From: Chloroflexota bacterium
GTDB lineage: Bacteria > Chloroflexota > Anaerolineae > J102
NCBI GenBank assembly: GCA_013152695.1
Contig: JAADFV010000083.1
Coordinates: forward strand, 1-19,273
Length of the DNA stretch: 19,273 nucleotides
Direction of reading: 5' to 3'
The position numbers and the translations under genes are program-made. Shown here one piece after another: positions 8,910-16,625 of this stretch (position 1 is the first letter of the stretch; every line of letters starts with the position of its first letter). Under the pieces are notes generated by a model. It did not search any database. It had not been told where the DNA came from and saw only the letters and a list, made by a program, of their open reading frames with translations.

Positions 8910-9869
8910 ATGATAAAATATTCTTTCGTGATCAACTCTAACTCACACCCCAACGGCATGCTCGACCTGGCAATTGTTATCGTTAGTTACAACACGAAAG
9001 AACTGTTGCGTACCTGCTTGCGTTCTGTTTTCGCGAGCGAGGGCGACTTTTCCTACCATGTAACCGTAGTCGATAACCAGAGTCAGGACGGCAGTCTGGA
9101 CATGGTGCGGGCTGAATTTCCCCAAGTACAAGCGATCGCTGCCCCCCGCAATGGTGGCTTTTCTTATGCCAACAACATCGGCCTGAAAAGCTATGGTTTT
9201 GGGCAAGACGATCGTGACGCCTCCCCCCCTCGCTACGCCCTCCTCCTCAACCCAGACACGGAGCTTCCGCCCAACGCTTTAGGTGACATGCTGGCCCTGA
9301 TGGATGCCCGGCCAGAATTAGGCGCGGCCGGCCCCAAACTGGTGTTGCCCGATGGCAGCCTGGATAAAGCTTGCCGCCGCGCCTTTCCGTCTCCACAATC
9401 CTTTATTTACCGGGGCCTGGGCCTGAGCAAACTCTTTCCTCACAGCCCCCGTTTTGGCCAGTACAATCTCACTTATCTCCCTGAAGACGAAGAGACCGAG
9501 GTAGATTCTGTTGTCGGAGCATTTATGCTGGTACGAGGAGAAGCTATTGCCAAAGTTGGCCTGTTGGACGAAGTTTTTTTTATGTATGGTGAAGACCTCG
9601 ATTGGGCCTATCGCATCAAACAGGCCGGCTGGAAAGTCTGGTATTATCCTGCCGTGGTTGTCCTCCACCACAAAGGTGCGGCCTCACGCGGCAATCCCCG
9701 CGTACGCGCCGCCTTTTACCATGCCATGCACGCCTTTGTACGTAAGCATTACTTCTCGCAAACACCTCGCCCCCTTTATTGGGCAATGATCACAGGTATC
9801 GGCATTAAAGGCGGCCTCGATGTCGGCTACACCTGGCTACGCCGCTATCTCTCGCCAGGGGCAAGCTAA
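8910..9869 (+). CDS. GT2 family glycosyltransferase, rhamnosyltransferase-like
   Basis: The protein has 319 residues, typical of WbbL/RfbF-like enzymes that move a sugar from a nucleotide donor to a growing envelope glycan on the cytoplasmic side of the membrane. Visible motifs are the GT-A opening LAIVIVSYNT (20-29), VDNQSQDGS (54-62), the donor/metal-binding NPDT (114-117), GAFMLVR (203-209) and the catalytic-region EDLDW (228-232), followed by an HHKG segment (253-256). The ATG at 8910 is used here. Relatives usually begin at the sequence MLDLAIVIVSYNT, so the ATG at 8958 (Met17) is a real alternative; neither has a clear Shine-Dalgarno. The next gene starts 2 nt after its stop, so the two are probably translationally coupled. 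Sugar and acceptor cannot be told from the sequence. Confidence 0.9.
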   Translation: MIKYSFVINSNSHPNGMLDLAIVIVSYNTKELLRTCLRSVFASEGDFSYHVTVVDNQSQDGSLDMVRAEFPQVQAIAAPRNGGFSYANNIGLKSYGFGQDDRDASPPRYALLLNPDTELPPNALGDMLALMDARPELGAAGPKLVLPDGSLDKACRRAFPSPQSFIYRGLGLSKLFPHSPRFGQYNLTYLPEDEETEVDSVVGAFMLVRGEAIAKVGLLDEVFFMYGEDLDWAYRIKQAGWKVWYYPAVVVLHHKGAASRGNPRVRAAFYHAMHAFVRKHYFSQTPRPLYWAMITGIGIKGGLDVGYTWLRRYLSPGAS

Positions 9870-9871
9870 CG

Positions 9872-10336
9872 ATGCGACAATCTCGCCTGATTTTTCAGAT
9901 TGCCCTCGTCCTTTCCGACATGGCCACGTCGGCGATGGCGGTTTTCATCGCTCACCGCCTGCAACGCGCCTTGAAGCCGGATTCGGTGGATCGCTTTTTG
10001 CGATACATCCCCTTCTTGCTCCTCTACGTTGCCACCATCGTTCTCGTTTCCTACTTCCGAAAACGATATCACGGCCGTCGCCCCAGTAACTTCATCGATA
10101 GCCTTTCCACTGCAACCGGCACTATTACCATCGCCACACTGACGGCGCTTTCGGCCTTGGTTTTCATCTTCAAGTCGCAGTTCGACTATGGCGAATTAGT
10201 ACCCTCGTGGTTTCATCCTCCTTACCTGGGGATTGACTGTATTCCTCGTCAGCCTGGGACGCTGGCTGCTGGCCCGGATCATGACCATTGTGCAGGCGCA
10301 TGGCTATGGCCGGCAAAGGGTGATGGTGGTAGGTAG
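9872..10336 (+). CDS. Polyprenyl glycosylphosphotransferase, N-terminal part before a frameshift
   Basis: This frame gives the membrane N-terminus of a WcaJ/WbaP-type initiating sugar transferase. It shows hydrophobic segments near residues 7-26, 46-62 and 83-101, with basic residues between them. The meaningful sequence ends at about residue 113 (SWF, near 10213). The remaining 40 or so residues, rich in H, P, G and D, are out-of-frame translation of what should be the last membrane helix and the start of the cytoplasmic domain. Removing one T from 10211-10213 joins this frame to the next and gives a protein of 465 residues, the usual size for the family. It starts 2 nt after the preceding glycosyltransferase gene. 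Confidence 0.75.
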   Translation: MRQSRLIFQIALVLSDMATSAMAVFIAHRLQRALKPDSVDRFLRYIPFLLLYVATIVLVSYFRKRYHGRRPSNFIDSLSTATGTITIATLTALSALVFIFKSQFDYGELVPSWFHPPYLGIDCIPRQPGTLAAGPDHDHCAGAWLWPAKGDGGR

Positions 10337-11270
10337 TGGTGAGGTCGGGCGCATGCTTGTACAGAAAATCCAAAGTGCCAGCGGTATCGCCCACGAGGTG
10401 ATCGGCTACGTAAGCGTCGACGACAACGTCCCTCCCCTTGCCGATATTCCCATTCTCGGTCGCGTTGCCGATCTTCCTGCCATCATCGAGCAACAGCACA
10501 TCGACGAGGTCGTCATCGGTATCCCCGATGCTTCTCATCAGGAATTGGTGCACATCATCTCCCTCTGCGAGCGAGAAAAAATCAGCATCAAGGTCTTCCC
10601 CGACGTCTTTCAGATTATGGCCACCGAAGTTAGCGTCAGCGATCTTGGCGGCCTGCCTTTGCTCACAGTGCGCGATGTGGCCTTGCGTGGTTGGCGCCTT
10701 TCCCTCAAGCGCGTCTTCGATCTCGTCTTTGGTGGCATCGCCCTGATCATCTTCTCCCCGCTGATGATTCTTCTCGCCATTTTGATCAAGCTGGAATCAC
10801 CGGGCCCGGTTTTTTATATCCAGGAACGCATGGGCCTCGACGCCAAGCCTTTTCCCATGCTCAAATTTCGCTCCATGCGCACCGATGCCGAGGCCACAGG
10901 CCCAGGCTGGACCACAGCCGATGACCCACGTAAGACACGCCTGGGTGCGATCATCCGCCGCATCTCCTTCGACGAGCTGCCCCAATTCATCAATGTGATT
11001 CGCGGAGATATGAGTTTGGTGGGGCCACGGCCCGAACGCCCGGTTTATGTCGAGCAGTTCCGCCAATACATTCCCCGCTACATGGAGCGCCACCGCGAAA
11101 AAGCGGGTATCACTGGTTGGGCTCAGGTGAACGGCTTACGCGGCGACACCAGCATCGTCGAACGCACCAAATATGATCTCTGGTACATCGAAAATTGGTC
11201 TTTATGGCTCGATTTCAAGATCTGCGTGCGTACCGTTTTCCGTATCTTTGGTGACCATAACGCCTACTAG
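10233..11270 (+). CDS. Polyprenyl-phosphate sugar-1-phosphate transferase, C-terminal part after a frameshift
   Basis: This frame carries the remaining helix, the CoA-binding-like domain and the catalytic domain (PF02397 type). The enzyme moves a sugar-1-phosphate from a nucleotide sugar to undecaprenyl phosphate, the first step of a lipid-linked glycan. Counting from the TTG at 10233, GSGEVG is at 34-39 (Rossmann-like). The re-entrant membrane helix starts near LKRVFD (158-163). KFRSMR is at 211-216, the Asp-Glu pair of FDELPQ at 247-248, GPRPE at 264-268, and the AGITGWAQVNG block at 291-301. The TTG is only the first in-frame start-like codon after a stop at 10197. In nature this is most likely the second half of one gene beginning at 9872; a fragment start at ATG 10281 is also possible. 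The catalytic domain is intact. Confidence 0.85.
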   Translation: MTVFLVSLGRWLLARIMTIVQAHGYGRQRVMVVGSGEVGRMLVQKIQSASGIAHEVIGYVSVDDNVPPLADIPILGRVADLPAIIEQQHIDEVVIGIPDASHQELVHIISLCEREKISIKVFPDVFQIMATEVSVSDLGGLPLLTVRDVALRGWRLSLKRVFDLVFGGIALIIFSPLMILLAILIKLESPGPVFYIQERMGLDAKPFPMLKFRSMRTDAEATGPGWTTADDPRKTRLGAIIRRISFDELPQFINVIRGDMSLVGPRPERPVYVEQFRQYIPRYMERHREKAGITGWAQVNGLRGDTSIVERTKYDLWYIENWSLWLDFKICVRTVFRIFGDHNAY

Positions 11271-11368
11271 TAGTCGTCATTCGTTCGTCCTTGGTCGTTA
11301 GTCCTTAGTTTATCATCTATCCGACCATTCTGATCATTTTGCCTTTTCCACCATTTTATCTTCAATCC

Positions 11369-12229
11369 ATGGTCGACACTATTATTTTCGATGTGGACGG
11401 CGTACTTTGGGACGCTGCCACGGCCTATAACCGCTGCACCCAGTATGTGGTCGCGCAAGAATGCCTTGCCATGGGCCTTCCTGATCCACAAATTACGCTA
11501 GACGATATCGCTGCCTTCAAGCGGGCCGGCGGTTTCAACAGTGACTGGGACATGGCCTGGACCCTCGTCGTCCTGGCTATCGCCCGCGCCAAAGGCCGCA
11601 TCTCCCCGCACAAAAGTTGGAGAGATTTGGCTGCTGAAAGCGGGGGGCAGGGTATCGCCTGGGTGCAGCACTTTGCAGACGAGAGCAGTCCCGATTTTAC
11701 CGATTTACAGCATCGCTACGATGCCTACTACTGGGGCGCAGAACGCTATCCCGACATTTACGACCGTCCCCCCCAACTCCACCATCTTCCCGGCTTTGCC
11801 CATGTCGAAAAACCGTTGATCGAAGCCGACTTCATACCGCGTTTGAAAGCCGCCGGTATCCAGAAGGTGGGCATTCTCACGGGACGGAATCGCAATGCGC
11901 CTATGGCACAACTCGACTTCGCCGGCCTCCTGAATCCCGCAGCCGTCATCACAGCCGAGCATGGTTCTAAACCCGCGCCCCAACTTCTCGCCCGAGTGCT
12001 ACAGACCTTGCAGAGCGAGACAGCGGTAATGGTAGGCGACATGATCGACGACTTACGCACCGTCTTAGGTTATCGCCAGCTCCCTCGCTCCCAACAACCG
12101 GCCTACGCCTATGCCGTACAGGTCGCACCAACAGACGAACACGAATTTTGGCGAACTGCCGGCGCCGATGCCGTAATCTCCGATATCAACCAGCTTCCCG
12201 ACATTCTCCCTACCCTATCTCAAAAATAA
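11369..12229 (+). CDS. HAD superfamily hydrolase, subfamily IA (TIGR01548-like)
   Basis: From the ATG at 11369 the protein has 286 residues; a TTG at 11339 would add ten residues that do not look like the family, so the ATG placed directly before the first strand is preferred. All four HAD motifs are present: nucleophile and acid Asp8 and Asp10 in FDVDGVLWD, Thr171 in LTGR, Lys201 in SKPAP, and the acidic pair Asp227/Asp228 after VGDM. The large cap insert (about 20-145) and the VLWD variant resemble the HAD subfamily TIGR01548, some members of which are linked to histidine biosynthesis genes; no such gene is nearby here. The expected chemistry is phosphomonoester hydrolysis in the cytoplasm, substrate unknown. 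About 98 nt separate it from the sugar transferase, so it may have its own promoter. Confidence 0.87.
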   Translation: MVDTIIFDVDGVLWDAATAYNRCTQYVVAQECLAMGLPDPQITLDDIAAFKRAGGFNSDWDMAWTLVVLAIARAKGRISPHKSWRDLAAESGGQGIAWVQHFADESSPDFTDLQHRYDAYYWGAERYPDIYDRPPQLHHLPGFAHVEKPLIEADFIPRLKAAGIQKVGILTGRNRNAPMAQLDFAGLLNPAAVITAEHGSKPAPQLLARVLQTLQSETAVMVGDMIDDLRTVLGYRQLPRSQQPAYAYAVQVAPTDEHEFWRTAGADAVISDINQLPDILPTLSQK

Positions 12230-12272
12230 CGCTCAACAAAAGGCACACACTCCCCCTCCCAAGGAACTCCTC

Positions 12273-13595
12273 ATGTTTCGACCTCAAACCATAACCCTTC
12301 AATGTCCCCATTGCGGCTTTAGTTACCAGGCGTCACTTCACTCTATCATCGACGTCCAATCTTCTCCCGAACTCAAACAGCTCTTCCTCAGTGGCCAGCT
12401 CAACGCCAGCCAATGCCCCAACTGCGGTCAAATCAACGCCGTGGCCACGCCCATCGTCTACCACGACGCCGAACACGAATTTTTAGGCGTTTTTATTCCC
12501 ACACAACTGAAAATAAGTGAGGCTCAGCGTCAACAAACCATTGGCGAGCTCACCAAGGCCCTCATGGATGCTCTGCCTCCCGAGAAACGCCGCGGTTACA
12601 TGCTCACGCCCAAAGAATTCTTCTCGCAAGAAAAAATGGCCGAAACCATTCTCGGATTCGACGGGATCACTCCCGAAATGATCGCGGCCAGCCGCAAGAA
12701 ATTCGACATCTTGCAAAAACTTGTGGCCCTGAAAGACGATGATACCGCTTTTCAGACGCTCGTCAATGATAATCAATCCTATCTTGACGCCGAATTTTTT
12801 AACATTTTTGCCGAAATCATCAAAGCTGCAGAATCAAGTGACGCAGAAGAGCACAAAAAACTGGTGGAAGCACGTGAAAAGCTGCTTCCCCTCACCGAGA
12901 TTGGTCGCAGAATTCTCAAACAGCGCGAAGCTGTAATGAAGCTGGAAAAAGACAGCAGCCGTAAGAATATCTTGCAGACGGTCCTCGAAAGTGACGAAGA
13001 CCAGGTCGAAGCTATCGCTGTCGTCGCACGTCCTGCCCTTGATTACCAATTCTTTGCCGAGCTCGCCGAACACATCGAACGTGCCAGCGACGAAGAACGC
13101 AAGCAGTTGGAAAAGAAGCGAGACGCCATGCTCAAGGTGCTCGATGTCATGCGTAAAGAAGAAGAACAGGCGGTAGAGGCAGGTGTCAGCTTTCTCCAGG
13201 AAATCCTCGCTGCCGAAAACATGGAAGAAGCTGTCATCCAAAATCTACCCTACTTCGACTCTTTTATTCTTTCTCTGCTTGCTGCTAACATCGAAGAAGC
13301 TAAAGCACGAGGTGACGAGGTTGCTGTGCAAAAACTTGGGCAACTATGGGACACCATCACTAAAGTCCTCGATCAAGCCCTGCCACCCGAGGCCAAACTA
13401 CTTACTTCGCTTCTACATGCCTCCTATCCTGACGAAACTCGACAGATTTTACAAGCACACAAAGCTGAACTTACAGATTCATTCTGGGAAAGTGTAAACA
13501 AGACTATCGAGGCACTCGAAGCAAGTGGTGACGAAAACTCGAAAGCCAGCGTTCGTCACCTGCGTAATATCGTCACCCAGGCAAAACTCCTCTAG
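12273..13595 (+). CDS. CpXC-domain protein with helical repeats
   Basis: The protein has 440 residues and no signal peptide. The N-terminal 130 or so residues match the CpXC type (PF14353): two CPxC pairs, Cys11/Cys14 (CPHC) and Cys48/Cys51 (CPNC), probably form one zinc site. The remainder is acidic, Lys/Glu-rich and predicted almost entirely helical. Four related segments recur at about 171-205, 256-292, 327-368 and 400-433, each with an aromatic-rich start (such as FFNIFAEIIK or FFAELAEHIE) and a charged second helix, suggesting a tetratricopeptide-like or other alpha-solenoid fold. The start is supported by AAGGA about 8 nt upstream of the ATG. No biochemical function is known to me; a scaffold or binding role is an inference. 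The next gene begins 40 nt after the stop. Confidence 0.85.
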   Translation: MFRPQTITLQCPHCGFSYQASLHSIIDVQSSPELKQLFLSGQLNASQCPNCGQINAVATPIVYHDAEHEFLGVFIPTQLKISEAQRQQTIGELTKALMDALPPEKRRGYMLTPKEFFSQEKMAETILGFDGITPEMIAASRKKFDILQKLVALKDDDTAFQTLVNDNQSYLDAEFFNIFAEIIKAAESSDAEEHKKLVEAREKLLPLTEIGRRILKQREAVMKLEKDSSRKNILQTVLESDEDQVEAIAVVARPALDYQFFAELAEHIERASDEERKQLEKKRDAMLKVLDVMRKEEEQAVEAGVSFLQEILAAENMEEAVIQNLPYFDSFILSLLAANIEEAKARGDEVAVQKLGQLWDTITKVLDQALPPEAKLLTSLLHASYPDETRQILQAHKAELTDSFWESVNKTIEALEASGDENSKASVRHLRNIVTQAKLL

Positions 13596-13635
13596 CAGGC
13601 GTGACCGATACAGATCCAACCATTCTCCTTCTCCC

Positions 13636-14793
13636 ATGCGCACCCTCATTCTTTACGCCTCCATCGGCTCGGGCCACCGCGTTTCGGCAGACGCCATTGC
13701 CGAGGCTTTGCGAAAGGCCGCGCCCCAAATGGAGGTAGCAGAAGAGGATGTGCTGGGGCCAGGCATGGATCTGGGGGATATCGTCCCCGATATCTTATCG
13801 GCTCTGGCCACAGCCCTCTTTCCTAGCATTTACAACCGTCTCTGGGCCAACGAACGCCTGGCTGAAATTGCCAAGCATGCCTACGAGCTTCAGCCCATCA
13901 AAGACCGTATCCTGCGCGTTCTCAAAAACCATCGCCCCGACATCGTCATCTGCACCCACGCCTTTCCCTGCGCCGTCGCCGCCCAGTGCAATGCCGACCG
14001 GGATGCTGCCGATCGATTCTTGCTGATCGGCGTACCTACCGATTATCACATTCATCCCTACTGGCCTATTGAATATGTCAGCGCCTACGCGGTGCCGACG
14101 AACACTGCTCAAGGCATCCTCATCGACAGGGGATTTCCTGCCGAGCGGGTGCAGGCATTAGGAATACCCATTCGCAATAATTTCAGTGTGCCGCTCAAGC
14201 CGGCAGAAGAGCGACAAAAACTGGGGCTCGGGCCCGAGGAAAAGGTTGTGACCATACTGGCTGGTGGGGGGAGGCCAGGCCCCTACATGGTCATCCTCCC
14301 CAAAGTCCTTCAAATCGCGAACATCATTTCCAATCCTGCCTACACCCACACCCGCTGGCAATTCATTTGTGGGAACGGTTCCCCTATCGAAGGCTACCTG
14401 CGCAATATTGCCGCAGAAACGACCCATATCCGTGTTTTTGGCTACGTCGATCATATCGAAACCTTCCTCCATGCCTCAGACATCGTCGCCACCAAGCCCG
14501 GAGGCCTCATTGTCTCCGAAACTCTCGCCGCGGGCAAACCGATCGCCCTACTCACCCTCGGCGCCGGGCAAGAAGCGGCAAATGCTGCATTTCTGCAAGA
14601 CATGGGCGTTGCCCTCTATGCCGAAACCACGCAAGGATTGATCGACCACATCTGTAAGCTCCTGGCCGATAGCCGGCGCCTGCGTCAACTGCAACATCGT
14701 GCCCTAACCCTGGGACGCCCCCATGCCGCCAGGCAGCTGGCCTTGTGGGTGCTCGACCTCTATCAGCGCGAAAAAGGAGAGAGTGGCGGGTGA
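13636..14793 (+). CDS. MGDG synthase / UgtP-like glycosyltransferase (GT28 type)
   Basis: From the ATG at 13636 the protein has 385 residues and begins directly with the first strand, LILYASIGSGH. The open frame extends upstream to 13525, but that extension lies inside the CpXC gene and has no domain character. The N-terminal half matches the MGDG-synthase domain (PF06925): GSGH at 11-14, PDIVICTHAF at 101-110, and PTDYHIHPYW at 134-143 where family members have TDF-H-W. The GIPIR block at 176-180 joins the lobes. The C-terminal half is a GT-B donor lobe with KPGGLIVSETLAAGKP at 287-302. Homologues transfer a hexose from a UDP-sugar to diacylglycerol at the inner membrane face, making glycolipids. 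No Shine-Dalgarno is visible. Donor and acceptor here are unproven. Confidence 0.88.
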   Translation: MRTLILYASIGSGHRVSADAIAEALRKAAPQMEVAEEDVLGPGMDLGDIVPDILSALATALFPSIYNRLWANERLAEIAKHAYELQPIKDRILRVLKNHRPDIVICTHAFPCAVAAQCNADRDAADRFLLIGVPTDYHIHPYWPIEYVSAYAVPTNTAQGILIDRGFPAERVQALGIPIRNNFSVPLKPAEERQKLGLGPEEKVVTILAGGGRPGPYMVILPKVLQIANIISNPAYTHTRWQFICGNGSPIEGYLRNIAAETTHIRVFGYVDHIETFLHASDIVATKPGGLIVSETLAAGKPIALLTLGAGQEAANAAFLQDMGVALYAETTQGLIDHICKLLADSRRLRQLQHRALTLGRPHAARQLALWVLDLYQREKGESGG

Positions 14794-14897
14794 GCAATTC
14801 CTACCTCGACGCTGACTCAGCCAATCTATCTTTCCTGATGTCGCGCTTTTCCCATAAAGGGCATGCTTCGTAAATAAAACACAGATTGGTATCAATG

Positions 14898-14999
14898 TAG
14901 ACCCGTACCCCAGAAGCCCAGAAAACCAGGCCGGTTGTGGGCGAAGCCGCCCCATCCCGGTTTTCCGGTTTACAGGTTTTCTGGGCTACAGATGGTCTA
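14898..14999. repeat. Imperfect 102-bp inverted repeat
   Basis: Perfect 13-bp arms AGCCCAGAAAACC (14915-14927) and GGTTTTCTGGGCT (14975-14987) enclose 47 nt. The symmetry resumes outside with TAGACC (14898-14903) and GGTCTA (14994-14999), and a small hairpin with 5-bp arms GGGCG/CGCCC lies in the middle (14939-14952). The size and terminal symmetry fit a miniature palindromic element or a strong RNA hairpin. There is no T-run right after it on either strand, so it is not a standard intrinsic terminator. Confidence 0.65.
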
Positions 15000-15090
15000 T
15001 GTGCACAGATCACTTTCATCCTCATCGGCGAACGCAGCCGTTCAGTCGGACTGTTACGGAATTCCTCACCCCTGCGAATATCCCCTCAAA

Positions 15091-15199
15091 GCTCTCTTCC
15101 GTCTCCCGTCTTCTGTCTCCCCTCTCCCTCTCCACGCGGACGTACAATCCCCGCTCCTTGCTCCTTACTTCTTACTCCTTACTCCCTGCTTCTTGCTCC
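15091..15199. repeat. Pyrimidine-rich low-complexity tract
   Basis: Two stretches (15091-15137 and 15150-15199) are almost entirely C and T, with recurring CTCCTTACT, CTTACTCC and GTCTCCC words. It does not encode a recognisable protein. Similar filler occurs at 11271-11310 after the sugar transferase gene. Confidence 0.5.
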
Positions 15200-15283
15200 G
15201 AAGAAAATTCCTAGCCCAGGGGGCAAAAATCTGACTAGCAAAGTACAAAAGATTCACCCAACCAGACACCTGGAAAGGAAAGA

Positions 15284-16516
15284 ATGAAAGTAGAAATCGT
15301 TACCACCGGCACCGAATTGCTCTTGGGCGAAATTGTCGATACGAATGCCGTCTTCATCGCCCAACAACTGCGCGAGATCGGTGCCAACCTTTATTACAAA
15401 ACCACCGTGGGTGATAACCAACAACGGCTGGCCGAGGTTCTGCGCCTGGGCTTGTCACGCTCGGATGTAATCCTGGTCACGGGGGGTCTTGGCCCCACCG
15501 TCGATGACATCACCCGCGAAGCGGTCGCCGAGGCCACCGGTTGCCCCCTCGAGCAGCGGCCAGAGATCGTCGAACACTTACAGGAAATCTTTGCGCGCTG
15601 GCAACGTAAACCTACGGCGAACAACATGCGCCAGTCCTTCCTGCCCCGCGGGGCGATCATGCTTCCCAATCCCATTGGCACGGCTCCGGGCTTTATTGTC
15701 GAAACCGACGAAGGCGCGATTGTCTGCATGCCGGGAGTGCCGCGTGAAATGAAACAAATGATGGCGGAACAGGTCATTCCTTACCTCAAGCAGCGCATGG
15801 GCCAGGACAGTGGTGTCATCGTTACTCGTATTCTCCACACTGTGGGCCTAGGGGAGAGTAGTATCGATGATCGCATCGGCCACCTGATGACCGGGGCCAA
15901 CCCCACTGTGGGGCTTGCCGCCCATGTCGGTAGTGCCGATGTTCGCATTGCCGCCCGTGCTGCCACCGCCGCCGAAGCCGCAGCCCTCATCGCCCCCGTC
16001 GAAACAGAAATCCGCCGCCAACTCGGCCTGGGAATCTACGGCGTAGATGATGAGACACTGGCAGGAGTCACGGCCGCTTTACTGCGTAAACGAGGGCAAA
16101 GTCTCGCCATTTTGGAGACCAACACGGGGGGACAGATCGCCAAGGTGCTGCAAGACGAGGCTCCCGACCTGACAATCACCGCCCATTGCGCCCGTTCTGA
16201 TGGTGAAGTCGCAGAATTGTTGGGAATAAACGAACCGCCGGCGCTTACCGACAGCGATGTCGCCACTTCAGCCCAGCGCCTATTGGCTCATGAGCAAACG
16301 GCTATGGCGCTGGTCGTGTTGGGCACAGCCTCTGAGTCGCAAGGATTCTGGTCGAATGAGCAAGGTCAGACCTGGCTGGCCTTGGCTACACATGATGCCG
16401 TGACAACCCGGCAAGTAGGCGTAGGTGGTCGTGATGATTTCACCCAGCAATGGCTCACCATCTACGGCCTTAATTTCCTACGCTTGCAACTTCTTAAAAC
16501 CTCAGCCCCAACATAG
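15284..16516 (+). CDS. cinA: CinA-like protein with degenerate C-terminal amidase domain
   Basis: The protein has 410 residues, the family's usual length, and starts at an ATG preceded by a good Shine-Dalgarno (AAAGGAAAG). Residues 1-170 form the MoCF/COG1058 domain, with TGTELLLGEIVDTN (8-21) and VTGGLGPTVDD (65-75); in characterised relatives this domain hydrolyses ADP-ribose or related nucleotides. Residues 180-250 match the CinA KH-like region. The C-terminal region (about 255-405) corresponds to the PncC/CinA amidase domain that deamidates NMN. Its signature, normally ESCTGG with catalytic serine, reads ETNTGG here (278-283), and the usual GIAGPGGG loop is replaced by unrelated residues near 346-356. 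The N-terminal activity is therefore likely kept and the amidase activity likely lost. Identification as CinA is firm; loss of function is inferred. Confidence 0.92.
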   Translation: MKVEIVTTGTELLLGEIVDTNAVFIAQQLREIGANLYYKTTVGDNQQRLAEVLRLGLSRSDVILVTGGLGPTVDDITREAVAEATGCPLEQRPEIVEHLQEIFARWQRKPTANNMRQSFLPRGAIMLPNPIGTAPGFIVETDEGAIVCMPGVPREMKQMMAEQVIPYLKQRMGQDSGVIVTRILHTVGLGESSIDDRIGHLMTGANPTVGLAAHVGSADVRIAARAATAAEAAALIAPVETEIRRQLGLGIYGVDDETLAGVTAALLRKRGQSLAILETNTGGQIAKVLQDEAPDLTITAHCARSDGEVAELLGINEPPALTDSDVATSAQRLLAHEQTAMALVVLGTASESQGFWSNEQGQTWLALATHDAVTTRQVGVGGRDDFTQQWLTIYGLNFLRLQLLKTSAPT

Positions 16517-16534
16517 TTCTCGAAACACCGATCA

Positions 16535-16570
16535 AATGACCTCTTTCCGAGAAGTCATTCGCATTTTTTA
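16535..16570 (+). terminator. Possible weak intrinsic terminator after cinA
   Basis: AATGAC (16535-16540) pairs with GTCATT (16554-16559); an inner CTC/GAG stem leaves a TTTCC loop and an AA bulge. A run of six T follows four bases later (16565-16570). It starts 18 nt after the cinA stop. The stem is short and A/T-rich, so termination would be partial at best. Confidence 0.3.
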
Positions 16571-16625
16571 CAGCAGAGCACTCATCCCTGTTACTTCACC
16601 CCCAAAGTGAAAGGAAACAACAATC

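Larger units (their letters stand above)
14794..15283. other. Gene-free spacer between the MGDG-like glycosyltransferase and cinA genes
   Basis: About 490 bases without a convincing gene. The left part (to 14897) is mixed sequence. The middle holds a 102-bp imperfect palindrome, and the right part (about 15091-15199) is strongly pyrimidine-rich with short recurrences such as CTCCTTACT. The final 25 bases carry the cinA ribosome binding site (GGAAAGGAAAGA). No promoter boxes stood out. Confidence 0.6.

Noticed and set aside
10197..10240. Programmed frameshifting in the sugar transferase gene
   Set aside because: No slippery heptamer, no in-frame stop or rare codon pause at the join, and the family is normally encoded in one frame.
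11339..11368. TTG start for the HAD gene
   Set aside because: The ATG at 11369 directly precedes the first strand of the fold and is the common start type; the extra ten residues add nothing recognisable.
13525..13635. Upstream extension of the MGDG-like gene from 13525
   Set aside because: The 37 extra residues overlap the CpXC gene and are basic and Ser-rich, without domain character; the fold begins at the ATG at 13636.
14809..15025. Minus-strand frame containing RVYIDTN, reminiscent of the start of a PIN-domain toxin
   Set aside because: Only about seven residues resemble the family, the frame ends soon after, and it crosses the palindrome; too little to call a remnant.
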